Of a stretch of 64,000 nt of DNA, positions 34,601 to 45,700 are shown in pieces. Location: NCBI GenBank assembly GCA_019671135.1, contig JAHRHY010000014.1, forward strand, positions 1,362,001-1,426,000, written 5' to 3'. Each line of letters opens with the position of its first letter. Position 1 is the stretch's first letter. Source of the DNA: Linnemannia hyalina. Lineage: Eukaryota; Mortierellomycota; Mortierellomycetes; Mortierellales; Mortierellaceae. The notes beneath the pieces were generated by a model. That model searched no databases and was not told where the DNA came from. It worked only from the letters and a program-made list of their open reading frames with translations. A program made the translations under genes and the position numbers.

Positions 34601-37233
34601 TCGAGAGGAACGTAATGCTCTACATAGTCTTCGATCTGCTCCTTGCTGAACGGGGTCATGACGGCTTGTTGGAAAAGATCGTTGGCGGCACGGGCGTATC
34701 GGTCCACCGCCTTTGGCTCGAAGCGGCTCCGATACTCCAGTCCGAGATACTGAGTGCGACAGGTAACGAGTAACTTGACGCTCCACTGTCCATCCTGGTT
34801 GAAGAGGTTGGTAGTATGCAAATTGGATGTAAGCTGGCTCTCGTCGTATCCATCACAGATCAACATAAACTGCCGGTGCAGCTTCAACTCACGGATCTGA
34901 TCATCCAAAAAGTTGTGGGTCCTCAACTGCTCCGCAACCAGGTCCTTCTCTGGTCGCTCGAGGGATGGCAAGTTGATGAAAAGAGGGATGCGGCCTCCTG
35001 CCTTGTACTCCTGCCAGAGCTCGTGTTCCAGGTGTCGATTGAATGTCGATTTTCCCGCTCCCGAGTCGCCAAGAACAAGCATGACCTGAGTGTCGCTGGC
35101 AAGAAAGTCCTTGACCTTGTCCATGAGAGGAAACAGATGGTCGTCCGTGGCTTGGAGACTGAGTTTGGCCATGGGGTCGATGTAAACCGCTTGCTTGTAG
35201 TCGTCAATCCTCATCAACCTCAATACGTGTAGGTCATACTCGAGTTTAGGGATCTCTTGGACCTTGGCAAGAAGCGGGGAGGTTGAAGGCAGAGGGAGGC
35301 GTCTGCTTAGCGAAAAAGAGCTAAGGAATTCGGTCATGTCATCCTTCTTCAGGTTTAGCAATAAAGCAACAGCGCGATCCTTGATAGAGACATCCGATAT
35401 CCCCGAGATCTGGATGAGGATGGTGAGGATCCAGCGCTTGACATCGACATGCGGTTTCCAGTCAGAGCCGCTTCTGTATAGTTCACCCAGAAAGTCGACG
35501 GCCTGCTGGCGGACAGGAACATCCCAGAGCGAGTCGACTACAATCTCTCCAAGCTGGCGACAGACCCCCCACTGAAAGTTGGCGTTGTTGCGGCAAGGCG
35601 CCTGGCTGACGACTAGGTTAAAGTCCGAAAGTCGTCCCTGTCGAATAAAGAGAGCCGCTCCTTGAAGGGCCAGATACCACGAACGCTTCTTCATAAAGTC
35701 GAACTTGTTCTCTGATGCGCGGATAGCCCCATCAGTACCAACACGAAGGGCCTCGACGACCTCAATTCCTGTACTAACTGCTCCAACAATCCCTGCTCCA
35801 ATCTCTTGAAGACTCTCGATGCCTTTGAGGAGTCCCTCTGGATCCAACTTGAAAACACTCGACACTGCACCTGCACCCGCCGCTGCAACCTTGGCATATC
35901 TCCACAGCACTTGGAGCGGAGTCTCGTCATCAGGTGCATACTGGAGAGCCTGGTAGGCGTAGGTTGCCTCGTACCTTTGGACGACATTCTCGCTGTCCTT
36001 CAGGCCGTCCAGGAGTTGCAGCATCGGCTGATGGTCTCGTTCACGGTTTAAGTCCTTGACCTTGCCAGCCACCATCACATCAAGAACTCGAGCGAGCGAC
36101 AATGTCAGGTGCAAGGGGTAGTCACTCGTGCCAATGTGGGTAATCGACAGCTCCTTGGAGAGAACAGTGGCGATCCTGACCAGATCATCGTCAACAAGGT
36201 ATCCAGATGAGGCGCACTCGACCAGTTGTACGAGACCTTGGAGAAGAGTGACATCCAGCGTTGTTGTTTGCTCAAATTTGAAGATGAAGCATGAGAGCAA
36301 GCTGCGGTAGATGTCGCGGTCAAGGATGGGACCAACAAGAACAATCTCGGTGACCACATCAGATGCCTTGAGTGGGTTATCAGCGAACGCTCTTACCAAC
36401 TGCTCGACAAGCCATCGATATCGGTCCTGCAAAACAGGATCGATGAGCTGAACCCATTCCTTCTCCTTGTCGTCGAGGGGGGGACCTAGAGAGACATCGC
36501 TGTCTGAGGTTAATTGAAACGGTTCTCGAGCCTTGGAGAGGAGACTACAGCAGTAGACAAGCTGTGGGGTCTTGTCAACACGAGCATGCGGCTTGGGCAA
36601 GTCGGTCTTGTAGATGGGTTTGATAACGTTTTCGGGGAAGATGTCTACGCGGAGGGTTCCACTCGCAGCAGGGCTCGGCTGTGGTTGGGTAGCTGGGACA
36701 ATGAGTGGCGTGGACGACATTTCAGCGGAATGTGGTGGTGAGTGCAGTCCCAACGAGACAGGTACAGTGTCACGGTCAGGTGTCGCAGACTGGATGCGTC
36801 CCTCAGTTCCAACCAGCGTAACAGGCGCTGATGAGGCTACCGAAGTAAGAACAGTCTCTTTGTCTTTGGGGTCTCCCTTGAAGAATCGTGACAAACGTTT
36901 CCTGAATCCAGACTTCGACGAACGTCCCGACGATACCGACCTGGCATCGCTGGTGTCACCTGGCCCATGATCAACGTCCGCGGAAACATCCCTTGTGGTG
37001 CGATGACCAAGGGGGTTCAACGAGTTGGCAGGTCCAAGCTGAATGGTGGACAATCCTTGAGCGATTGTCGGAATGTCACTCAACTTTGACGACGCACGTC
37101 CAAGCGTTGCGGTGTTCTCGAGTTGAGAAAGGACACGCTGCCCATCGACAGTTATTTCAGGATGTCCAAGGGGAGGGGAAGAAGGCGCGGGAGGAGGCGA
37201 AGGTGTGTTACCAGGGGGTGACGACGAGGACAT
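31642..37233 (-). CDS. NACHT-pentapeptide-WD40 NLR-like protein, copy 3 (inverted)
   Basis: Complete, intronless, 1863 residues from the conserved MSSSSP start at 37233 (an in-frame ATG at 37257 is possible but not conserved as a start). The architecture matches copy 2: disordered N-terminal tail, helical domain, NACHT with GDSGAGKST and LICDGYDES, winged-helix end FVHRSVLEYFF, pentapeptide-like segment and WD40 repeats. It carries an exact-phase 54-bp tandem duplication in one WD40 blade (33067-33174) that adds 18 residues. It is the only copy on the minus strand and pairs divergently with pirin P3. Its winged-helix block is of the NLR1/NLR2 type. Confidence 0.95.
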   Translation of the reverse strand: MSSSSPPGNTPSPPPAPSSPPLGHPEITVDGQRVLSQLENTATLGRASSKLSDIPTIAQGLSTIQLGPANSLNPLGHRTTRDVSADVDHGPGDTSDARSVSSGRSSKSGFRKRLSRFFKGDPKDKETVLTSVASSAPVTLVGTEGRIQSATPDRDTVPVSLGLHSPPHSAEMSSTPLIVPATQPQPSPAASGTLRVDIFPENVIKPIYKTDLPKPHARVDKTPQLVYCCSLLSKAREPFQLTSDSDVSLGPPLDDKEKEWVQLIDPVLQDRYRWLVEQLVRAFADNPLKASDVVTEIVLVGPILDRDIYRSLLSCFIFKFEQTTTLDVTLLQGLVQLVECASSGYLVDDDLVRIATVLSKELSITHIGTSDYPLHLTLSLARVLDVMVAGKVKDLNRERDHQPMLQLLDGLKDSENVVQRYEATYAYQALQYAPDDETPLQVLWRYAKVAAAGAGAVSSVFKLDPEGLLKGIESLQEIGAGIVGAVSTGIEVVEALRVGTDGAIRASENKFDFMKKRSWYLALQGAALFIRQGRLSDFNLVVSQAPCRNNANFQWGVCRQLGEIVVDSLWDVPVRQQAVDFLGELYRSGSDWKPHVDVKRWILTILIQISGISDVSIKDRAVALLLNLKKDDMTEFLSSFSLSRRLPLPSTSPLLAKVQEIPKLEYDLHVLRLMRIDDYKQAVYIDPMAKLSLQATDDHLFPLMDKVKDFLASDTQVMLVLGDSGAGKSTFNRHLEHELWQEYKAGGRIPLFINLPSLERPEKDLVAEQLRTHNFLDDQIRELKLHRQFMLICDGYDESQLTSNLHTTNLFNQDGQWSVKLLVTCRTQYLGLEYRSRFEPKAVDRYARAANDLFQQAVMTPFSKEQIEDYVEHYVPLEPRTWVKKDYMDKLEAIPNLIDLVRNPFLLTLSLEALPTVVQGKTDLSRLRVTRAELYDTFVRHWMAVNKRRLEDQRLDRDNQVAFEELSEAGFEQSGVKFQQDLAAAIFVHQDGRPVVDYINKQDKSSWKAEFFSMDCETSLLRGASLLSRAGTQYRFVHRSVLEYFFSCTISGPIKEHDEFDPPVHSDTPATLPTISTHPLSQRNLVAEPSIIQFLAERVQLDSGFKDKLLDIVEQSKTDDQAVRAAANAITILVKARVRFNGADLRRIRVPGADLSGGQFDLALLQEADLTDVNLTKSWIRQADFTKAQMKGVQFGEMPYLKDDGWVYSCAYSPKGTSLAAGLMRDINIYDTSTWATTHTFEGHRGSINSIAYSPTSLQLLSGSGDSTVRLWDCKSGSCIFVLEGHTYDVSTVAFSPSGKQVASAGADKTVRLWDVQTGANLFILTGHTEWIYSISYSLDGHVVVSVGDDDMIRFFDTETGQPEEVWEAQSGFFDTETGQPEEVWEAQSGRMTRVAYSPGGLEIAVGNVYGELQFYNATAGEPTRNWKAHDESVTGVSFSPNGQWIATCSDDNTVKVWSSATGSVLSVFTGHGGRVYQVAFSPNGLQLASCSMDCTIRLWDVSSLGTGMGVEGGTNPLGSALFSPDGRVLFCGSESGAVRQYDAGSGESGPFVVYGGNPAYCLAVSPDGLRIASVGMDDEFVIVWNIATAQADLVLSGHTQEVTAIAFSADSHWIATGSRDETVRLWDARSGILDGVLEGHIDHVSFLLFSPDSHEILSGDGDGAIRAWSLDSRECRVVMRACAYVELLAISPSPNGLRVASTSAMGDAVEIWEWESGRLQQSLEFQYNARCIAFSSCGQWIGVGYSRSVWLWNFVADTSAEGGGKGGEWKCSVRIEDILGEVYSIAWKPDTLEFSTGCRNGSLQVWRLVETSASSDAWSAQLVWSAGSHVLAASDAVFADAIGLSSFNRQLLTQRCKGAVSK
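33067..33174. repeat. 54-bp tandem duplication inside NLR3
   Basis: Two adjacent 54-bp units (33067-33120 and 33121-33174) identical except at the last base; they encode FFDTETGQPEEVWEAQSG twice. The other copies have one unit. The frame is kept. Confidence 0.95.
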
Positions 37234-39217
37234 GGCTACAACTATATAATCAAGCATGAAAGACCTAGGTTAGTTGTCTGGACAGCTTGGCTGAAATACA
37301 TTGCGTTGGTTTGAAGAATGACTTTGCTGGTGAAGTGTTGCGAAGGAGCGGGTGAACAGACAAATGACTGGTATGAGAGTGCGAAGCTATCAACAAACGT
37401 ATGTGCAACATTAGGGAGGTTCGGAGACGAGGCGGCATTTCCTGACCCAGACATGCATGGGATGATCGCTCATCATTCTCCTTTTCTTACCAGGGATATG
37501 ACAAAAGGGTCTTTTTTTTGTTCCTTTTGTTTCTTGGTGATGAAATGGGTTTTCTCTTGGGAGACTTGTTGGTCTATGTCGATAAGATATCGGTTAGAAG
37601 CATGTCTAGCTAAAGAACGGCTGTCAATTACAACTTCGTTTGCTGTGTTTGTCACTGGCGTGGACTTGGGGTCGATCTTTCTATTTTTATTGTTTTTAGT
37701 TTTTGATTTGCGGGTGTGTAGCAGACTGAAAAGTTGGCTTGTCCTTGATAGCAAATACATGTCCAATGCGGGATGGGTTAGCACTACAAAGTCGAGAAGC
37801 AAAGGAGCAATTGAAGAATCTTCTCCAGCTCCTGTTTTCACGCGATCTTTTCTTACCTTTAGATGAGAGGGACACTGGAGTATTGTTTTTGAGTGAGTCG
37901 CGACAATGAAGGCTCTTGGTGGGCGCGGTTGCTTTTGGCAAGAAGGAAGTATCTACGTACGTTTCAATCGTGTATTAGTAATGATACAGCGACTCACACG
38001 TCGATTCACACACTTCGATTCACACACTTCGATTCACGCCCGGCGACCTATTAGTAAGGACATACATCTGCTACGTTGAAGCGAGCCTTTTTGTATTGGT
38101 TTTTATCTTTTTGTTTTGTTGAGTTGCGGTTGAGGTTCTCGACAAGCGAGCAAGAGGAGGAACGGTCTGTGTCTGTGTTGATGTTGGTAATGGAGCAACG
38201 AGGTGGTGAATGAACAAAGGCAAGGTGAATTCACAATGTGAACAACGTGGTGAATGTCGAATCGGGAAGTGTGAATAACGAAAGACAACGAGAGAGAGGG
38301 ATGACGGTGGTGGAGGGTTGCGGATGGTAGCAGGGGATGATGACAGGGGGTGAGCCAAAGAGAAAAGAAAAACAAGAAAAGGTCGGGGATATTTTATGTT
38401 ATCCCCTTGCCTTCTCGCCCACATCCCATTCTTGCTTTTGCTTGGGCTGTGACCCACTCGTGCATGCACGCCACTCCATCTTGCCTTTTCTTCCCTTTGA
38501 TAGTGAAAATTGCCATAGGATTTCAAGTGTGCTTTATTGAGCACAAACAGAGAACGCAAGCGTCAAAGAGATCTAAAGCATGGGCTTCTTGAAGGAGGGT
38601 CAGGGTGTAAAGTATGTAGTTCGTTGGCAGCAGCTTGGTCTTGTTCAAGTATTCACAACCATGGCGCAAGATATATAGCTCATAGAACGGTGCGCGTCTT
38701 TTCAGGCACAGCATTGGCTGCTGATCGACCTAGATGAAACCGATTTGATCATCGACGGAAGCTGTCCAACGCGACACAGAAAAGACCATTTCTAAAGCAC
38801 GATGTTGCTCAGCAGCAGAGAGAAGAATCTTTTCGTTTCTTTTGGGACCTTTATTCTCACGTATTGCGCCATGGCCAATAGCGACCTGGGTGGCCTGCAT
38901 TAGATGGATGATGATTGTTCAGGACTCTTAGAAATCATCTGTATCTGGGACTTATCTTTCTGTCATTGTGGTACTTGCTTCAGACATGTCCACTGCTTAA
39001 ATCATGAAAGGATGTCTAAGCCATCCAATTCTACAAGCTTTAGTCACTTCTCATTGGCCAATTGATCAATTGATTGAAGGAGGAGAGAGCCGCAAAAAAG
39101 TATAGAAGCGGCCGACCTTCAGCAGCACTCTTCACTCGACTACAACAACAGTCTTTTTCATTACTCTCATTCGCACAGCTATTTTTCCTTATTCAATAAT
39201 AATGACAACTAAACAAC
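37234..39217. promoter_or_regulatory. Divergent intergenic region between NLR3 and pirin P3
   Basis: An inverted copy of the shared intergenic module: palindrome at 38225-38242, the AATAAA block near 38530-38600, and donor-like CTTACC (minus-strand GGTAAG) near 37855. The last leader intron seems deleted here: the minus strand keeps TATTTCAG near 37290 but lacks the GTAA donor seen in other copies. No gene is supported; an open 63-codon stretch at 38523-38714 is conserved in only one other unit. Confidence 0.55.
38225..38242. promoter_or_regulatory. Composite palindrome, NLR3 intergenic copy
   Basis: The same 18-bp element as at 5707-5724, here in reverse orientation (GTGAATTCACAATGTGAA), in keeping with the inverted unit. 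Confidence 0.5.
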
Positions 39218-39661
39218 ATGGCTGCTACATCAACTCCCTTCTCCAGTTCTATCACATAGTCCGTCCTCTCCAGATAACAACCCGAATGAGTCGGTGCCCG
39301 TCGATCCATCGGACGTACTGAACTCCTCAACTACGACCCGTTCCTCATGCTTGACGAGTTTCCTGTCGACAAGAGCCGCGACTTCCGCGACCACCCTCAC
39401 CTCGGCTTCGAAACTGTGACCTATATGCTCGAGGGCCAGTTCCGGCACGAAGACTTTGCAGGACACATGGGAACCATTGGATCTGGCGACTTGCTGTGGA
39501 TGACTGCCGGTCGTGGTATTGTTCATTCTGAGATGCCTGTCAAAACTCAGACTCGTGCTCGTAAATTGGGACTGTGGATCAATTCGCCGAAAGAGCACAA
39601 GATTTGTGAACCACAGTACCAGGAACTACTTGACGCTCAAATACCACGCGCTAGACCCCAG
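39218..39661 (+). pseudogene. Pirin pseudogene P3 (3' truncated)
   Basis: From ATG at 39218 (MAATSTPFSSSIT) it meets TAG, TAA and TGA within the first 25 codons, then continues in a pirin frame: LMLDEFPVDKS, FRDHPHLGFE, HEDFAGHMG, GIVHSEMP and YQELLDAQIPRARPQD. Similarity ends at about 39661, where unrelated sequence begins, so the whole second cupin is missing. The early TAG is shared with P1 and the TGA with P6. It diverges from NLR3. Confidence 0.85.
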
Positions 39662-40060
39662 GACTTCACTATTGCCACCACCACCGCCGTTACGATTGCC
39701 AAGCCCAAGCCACCCTCCGTGTAAGGCCTCATAGACGGCAGCGGGGTCATCGCGGTCCTCCCTTGCCACATATTTCACGAACTGCAAATACTGTGGCATC
39801 GTGAACACACCATCGCTAAAGTCAGTTTTCGGCTTGAAGACAAAGCATCTGCAAAGTCGACTGTTCTCTTGTTCCATAATGTCGGTAATATCTTTCTCGA
39901 TCGCCAGGGCGTCTGTTGATATACCGTATCCCCGAAACCTATTGCTGCTACTTCTCAACTTGGATTGTGCTCATAGTGAGTTATGTTTGTTGTTGTTGAT
40001 TCAAGGGTTTTATTTTACATATGGTACACAAGGAAAAGAAAAGGGGTAAAGAATATGTAT
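39662..40060. other. Unrelated sequence at the P3/P4 convergent junction
   Basis: About 400 bp between the truncated P3 and the 3' end of P4. A minus-strand open frame of about 110 codons (39626-39958) lacks an ATG start, has an in-frame stop just upstream, and overlaps P3; its central part (FVFKPKTDFSDGVFTMPQYL) looks protein-like and may be an exon relic of an unrecognised gene. It marks the point where the array changes orientation. Confidence 0.4.
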
Positions 40061-40944
40061 CTAAGCAATGGTAGAACGCCAGTTGCGGGCGCGCTCGAAC
40101 CCGTTCTTGTTGTTCTGGTAGTCAACAAAGGTGTCAAAAATCTCCTCAGACGAGTTCATGACAAAAGGGCAGTGCTGAACAATGGGATCCTTCAACGGCT
40201 CGCCGGCAATGAACACAAAGTGTGCGTCATCATCCTTGGTCTGGATCTTGACTGTCCTGGCACCGTCCTCCGAGAGTGTGAGAGTGTGGTGGGCCTTGCC
40301 CTCAAACTCCTTGTCGCCGATGAATGCCGTACCCTTGAGCATGGAAAGGAATCCGGTGTAGGTCGAGGGGATGGTCTGAGTGATGGTCTTGTTCTTGTCC
40401 ATATTGAAGTCGAGGTACATGGTTGATGTGCGGGTGTAGACTTGAGACTTGACTCCATGAGACTCGCCTGCAATGACCTTGACGACAACACCGTCCTTGG
40501 GAGTAGCACGTGGGATCTGACCGTCGAGGAGTTCCTGGTACTGTGGCTCACACATCTTGTGTTCCTTGGGCAAGTTGATCCAGAGCTGAAGTCCATGAGC
40601 ACGGGTCTGAGACTTGACCGGCATCTCCGAGTGAACAATGCCACGACCAGCAGTCATCCACTGCAAGTCGCCAGGTCCAATGGTTCCCTTGTGTCCTGCA
40701 AAATCCTCGTGCTAGAACTGTCCCTCGAGCATGTAGGTCACAGTCTCGAATCCTCGGTGGGGTGGTCAGGGAAGCCTCCGTTCTTGTCGACGGAGAACTC
40801 GTCGAGCATGAGGAAAGGGTCGTGGTTACGGAGTTCGGGACGTCCGATGGATCGACGGACACGGGCGCCGACTCCCTCGGATTGTTCCCTGGAGAGGATG
40901 GATTTTGTGATGGATCTGGAGATTGGGGTATTGGGAGCAGTCAT
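40061..40944 (-). pseudogene. Pirin pseudogene P4
   Basis: Begins at ATG 40944 (MTAPNTPISRSITKSILSRE), runs through RRSIGRPELRNHDPFLMLDEF and GGFPDHP, then loses one C near 40770, which shifts the frame just at the metal-binding HPHRGFE motif. Near 40714 an in-frame TAG replaces a codon after EGQF. Downstream, the frame from about 40700 to 40061 is intact: HEDFAGHKG, GIVHSEMP, second cupin, ending NGFERARNWRSTIA. Only two lesions make this the most recently broken copy. It represents a pirin subtype without the EQEDE insert of P1 and P2. It diverges from NLR4. Confidence 0.85.
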
Positions 40945-42789
40945 TTTGGATTGTTGTCTTCTTGTGGGTGTAGGTGAGAGAAGAGGAGTTGTTGTGTGAG
41001 TAGGAGTAATGATAACTGTAGTTGTAGTCAAAGCACTGCAAAGAAGGGGCTCTCTGCAACAATGATTAAGCATGGGATATATCTGACCAAGAACAGATCC
41101 AGTTATTCTGACCATGAAGAGAAAGCAGGAAGGTTACCATTGGCCATGGCACATTACGTGAGAAACAACACCAGGTCCCGAAAACAAACGGACAAGTTTT
41201 ACTCTCGGTAACAGAACGACATCGCACAACAGGAATGCGTTCATTCATACCCCTTCTGTATCGCGTTCGATAGCTTTCAATGCTTATTGATTAAAAGTTT
41301 ATTAGTTCCACCGAGCTCCAAGAAGACGCGTCCCGCTCTATGGGCCATATACCTCCATAACAACTTGATTAAGGCTAAGCTGCTGCCACCGAACTGCATA
41401 CATCACACTCTGGCCCCTTCAAGAAGCCCATGCTCTAGATTTCTTTGACATTTGCGTCTCTGTGTTCAATAGCACACTTAAAATCAAATGGCATTTCTCG
41501 CTGTGGAAGGGAAGACAAGGTAAGTTGGAGTGGCGTGCATGCATGAGTGGGGTCACAGCCCAAGCAAAGCAAGAATGGGGCAGTGCACAAAAAGAAGTGG
41601 ATAACCCCAAGCTTGACCTTTTCTTCTCTTTTTTTCTCTTTGGCTCACCTCCTGTCATTACCCTCCCCTGCTACCATCCGCAACCCTCCACCACCGTCAT
41701 CCCTCTCTCTCGTTGTCTTTCGTTATTCACACTTCCCGATTCGACATTCACCACATTGTTCACATTGTGAATTCACTTTGCCTTTGTTCTTTCACCACCT
41801 GGTTGCTCCATTACCAACATCAACACAGACACATACCATTCCTTCCTCTTACTCGCTTGTCGAAACCCTCAACCACAACTCAACAATACAAAATAAATAA
41901 AAACGAATAGAAAAAGGCTCGTTTCAACCTTGCAGAGGTATGTCCTTCCCAACAGGTCATGAATCGATATGTGCGTCGCTGTCTCAAGGAAGGAAAACGA
42001 GACTTTTACATAATACTAATACACGATTGGAATGTACATAGATACTTCCTCTTTGCCAGAAACAATCGAACTCACTATATGTCCTCGTCGTCGCGACTCA
42101 CTCAAAACCAATAAACCAGTGTCCCTCTCGTCGTCAAGGTAAGGAAAAGTTCATGTGAAAACAGGAGCTGGAGACGATTCTTCAATTGCTCTCTTGCTTC
42201 TCGACTTCGTAGTGGTTATCCAAACCGCATGGGACATGTATTTGCTATCAAGGACAAGACAACTTCTCTGCCTACTACACACTCGCAAATCATAAGACAA
42301 AAAAACAGTGAAACCACAAATGATAAACACCAACAGCAAACGAAAAGAGCAATCGCCAGCTATTCTTTAGCTAAACACGATTCTAACTGATATCTTATCG
42401 AAATAGACCAGCAAGTCCTACCAGCCAAAGAGAAGCCCGGTCCATCACCAAAACAAACAAAGCAAAAAAAAAGAGTCCTTTTGCTACTTCTTTAGTAAGG
42501 AAGGCAAGCGATGCACAACCATCCCATGCATGTCTGGACATAAGATGCCGTCTTGTTTACAAACCTCCCCTAACGCTGCACATACTTTTGTTGATAGCTT
42601 CACACCCACATACCTGCCATTGATCTACTCATCCGGTCTTTCACAACCCTTTACCAGCAGCAAAGTCATTCTTTAAGCCAACACAAGGTAAAAGGAGAGT
42701 GTAATTATTACAGGTGATTTATTCCTGCCAGGTTGTCTAGAGACAAAGCTAACCAACGCCATTCATACTTGATGTTTGTAGCTGCAACC
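40945..42789. promoter_or_regulatory. Divergent intergenic region between pirin P4 and NLR4
   Basis: The shared module again: palindrome at 41759-41776, the conserved block near 41430-41480, donor-like sites AGAGGTATG near 41935 and AAGGTAAGG near 42137, and a possible 44-nt leader intron 42688-42731. It is nearly identical to 51777-53716 but lacks about 50 bp (the stretch around 53215-53260), pointing to a recent duplication. No gene is supported. Confidence 0.6.
41759..41776. promoter_or_regulatory. Composite palindrome, NLR4 intergenic copy
   Basis: TTCACATTGTGAATTCAC, identical to the element at 5707-5724 and in the same position relative to the NLR. Confidence 0.5.
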
Positions 42790-45700
42790 ATGTCCTCCTC
42801 GTCACCCCAGGGCAATTCGCCTTCACCCCCTCCCGCGCCTTCCTCCGCTCCTCTAGGACATCCGGAAATAACTGTCGATGGGCATCGTGTCCTTTCTCAA
42901 CTCGAGAACACCGCACCGCTTGGACGTGCGTCGTCAAAGTCGAGTGACATTCCGACAATCGCTCAAGGATTGGCCACCATCCAGCCCGGACCAGCCAGCT
43001 CGTTGAACCACCTTGGTCATCGCACCACAAGGGATGTTGCCGCGGACGTTGATCATGGACCAGGTGACACCAGTGATGCCAAGTCGGTATCCTCGGGCCG
43101 TTCGTCGAAGTCTGGATTCAGGAAACGTTTGTCGAGATTTTTCAAGGGAGACCCCAAAGTCAAGGACACTGTTCCCGCATCGGGAGCCTCATCAGCGCCT
43201 GTTGCGCTCGTTAGAACTGAGGAACACGTCCAGTCTGCCGCACCTGACCGTAACGCCGTGCCTGTCTCGTTGGGACTACACTCACCAGCACATTCCGCTG
43301 AAATGTCGTCCACGCTACCCATTATCCCAGCTGCCCATCCGCAACCGAATATTGCTGCAAATGGAACCCTCCGCGTAAACATTTTCCCTGAAAACGTTAT
43401 CAAACCAATCTACAAAGCCGACTTACCCAAGCCGCATGCTCGTGTTGACAGGACCCCGCAGCTTGTGTACTGTTACAGTCTCCTCTCCAAGGCTCAAGAA
43501 CCGTTGCAACCAACCACGGACAGCGATGTCTCTCAGGATTACCCCCTCGACGACAAGGAGAAAGGATGGGTTCAGCTTGTTGATCCCGTCTTGCAGGACC
43601 GATATCGATGGCTTGTCGAGCAGTTGGTCAGAGCGTTCGCTGACAATACACTCAAGACATCTGATGTGGTCACCGAGATCGTTCTTGTTGGTCCCGTTCT
43701 TGACCGCGAAACCTACCGCAGCTTGCTCTCATGCTTCATCTCCAACTTTGAGCAGACAACAGCGCTGGATGTCACTCTGCTCCAGGGTCTTGTGCAACTA
43801 GTTGAGTGCGCCCCATCTGGATACCTTGTCGACGATGATCTGGTTAGGATCGCCACTGTTCTCTCCAAGGAGCTGTCGATTACCCACATTGGCACGAGCG
43901 ACCACCCCTTGCACCTGACATTGTCGCTCGCTCGAGTCCTTGATGTGATGGTGGCTGGCAAGGTCAAGGACCTGAACCGTGAACGAGACCATCAGCCGAT
44001 GCTGCAGCTCTTGGACGGTCTGAAGGACAGCGACAATGTTGTTCAGAAGTACGAGGCAATCTATGCCTACCAGGCTCTCCAGTATGCACCCGACGACGAG
44101 ACTCCGCTCCAAGTGTTGTGGAGATATGGCAAGGTTGCAGCAGCAGGCGCAGGTGCAGTGTCGAGTGCTTTCAAGTTGGATCCAGAGGGACTCCTCAAAG
44201 GCATCGAGAGTCTTCAAGAGATCGGTGCAGCGGCTGTTGGAGCAGTCAGCACAGGAGTTGAGGTCGTCGAGGCCCTTCGTGTCGGTGCTGATGGGGCCGC
44301 CCGCGCATCAGAGAACAAGTTCGACTTTATGAAGAAGCGGTCGTGGTATCTCGCCCTTCAAGGAACGGCTCTCTTCATCCACCAGGGACGACTTTCGGAC
44401 TTTAACCTAGTCGTCAGCCAGGCGCCTTGCCGCAACAACGCCAACTTTCAGTGGGGGATTTGTCGCCAGCTTGGAGAGATTGCAGTCGACCCGCTCTGGG
44501 ATGTTCATGTCCGCCAGCAGGCCGTCGACTTTCTGGGTGAACTATACAGAAGCGGCTCTGACTGGAAACCGCATGTCGATGTCAAGCGCTGGATCCTCAC
44601 CATCCTCATCCAGATCTCGGGAATATCGGATGTCTCTGTCAAGGATCGTGCTGTTGCTTTGTTGCTAGACCTGAAGAAGGATGATACCACCGAGTTTCTT
44701 GGCTCTTTTTCGCTAAGCAGACGCCTCCCCCTGCCAACAGCCTCTCCACTTCTCGCCCAAGTCCAAGAGATCATCAAAGTCGAATATGACCTGCACGTCT
44801 TGAGGTTGATGAGAATTGACGACTACAGGCAGGCAGTTTACATCGACCCCATGGCCAAACTCAACCTCCAAGACACGGACGACCATCTGTTCCCTCTCAT
44901 GGACAAGGTCAAGGACTTTCTTGCCAGCGACACTCAGGTCATGCTTGTTCTTGGCGACTCGGGAGCGGGTAAATCGACATTTAATCGTCACTTGGAACAC
45001 GAGCTCTGGCAGGAGTACAAGGCAGGAGGCCGCATCCCGCTTTTCATCAATTTGCCATCCCTCGAGCGACCAGAGAGAGATTTGGTTGCGGAGCAATTGA
45101 GGACCTACAACTTTTTGGAGGACCAGATTCGTGAGTTGAAGCTGCACCGCCAATTCGCATTGATCTGTGATGGATACGACGAGAGCCAACTTACAGTCAA
45201 TTTGCATACCACCAACTTCTTCAACCAGTATGGACAGTGGAGCGTCAAGTTGCTTATTACCTGCCGCACGCAGTATCTCGGACGTGATTATCGGAGTCGC
45301 TTTGAGCCCAAGACGGTGGATCGGTCTGCTCGCGTCGCCAACGATCTTTTCCAACAAGCCGTCATCTCTCCGTTCAGCAGGGAGCAGATCGAAGACTATG
45401 TAGAGCATTATGTTCCTCTCGAGCCGCGCACCTGGGTCAAGAAGGACTACATGGACAAGCTGGAGGCTATCCCCAATCTGATGGATCTTGTTAGAAACCC
45501 ATTCCTCCTTACCTTGTCACTGGAGGCCCTTCCTACGGTCGTGCAAGGGAAATTCGACCTCTCCAGGCTTCGAATCACTCGCGCGGAACTGTACGACACC
45601 TTTGTGGTGCATTGGATGGCAGTCAACAAGCGTCGCCTGCAGGATCAACATTTGAGCGAGAGCAGTCAGACAGCACTTGACTTCCTCTGTGATGACGGGT

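Noticed and set aside
42733..42789. Longer NLR4/NLR5 N-termini beginning upstream of MSSSSP
   Set aside because: The upstream frame begins at a TTG or a non-conserved ATG, overlaps a probable leader splice acceptor, and is out of frame in NLR6.
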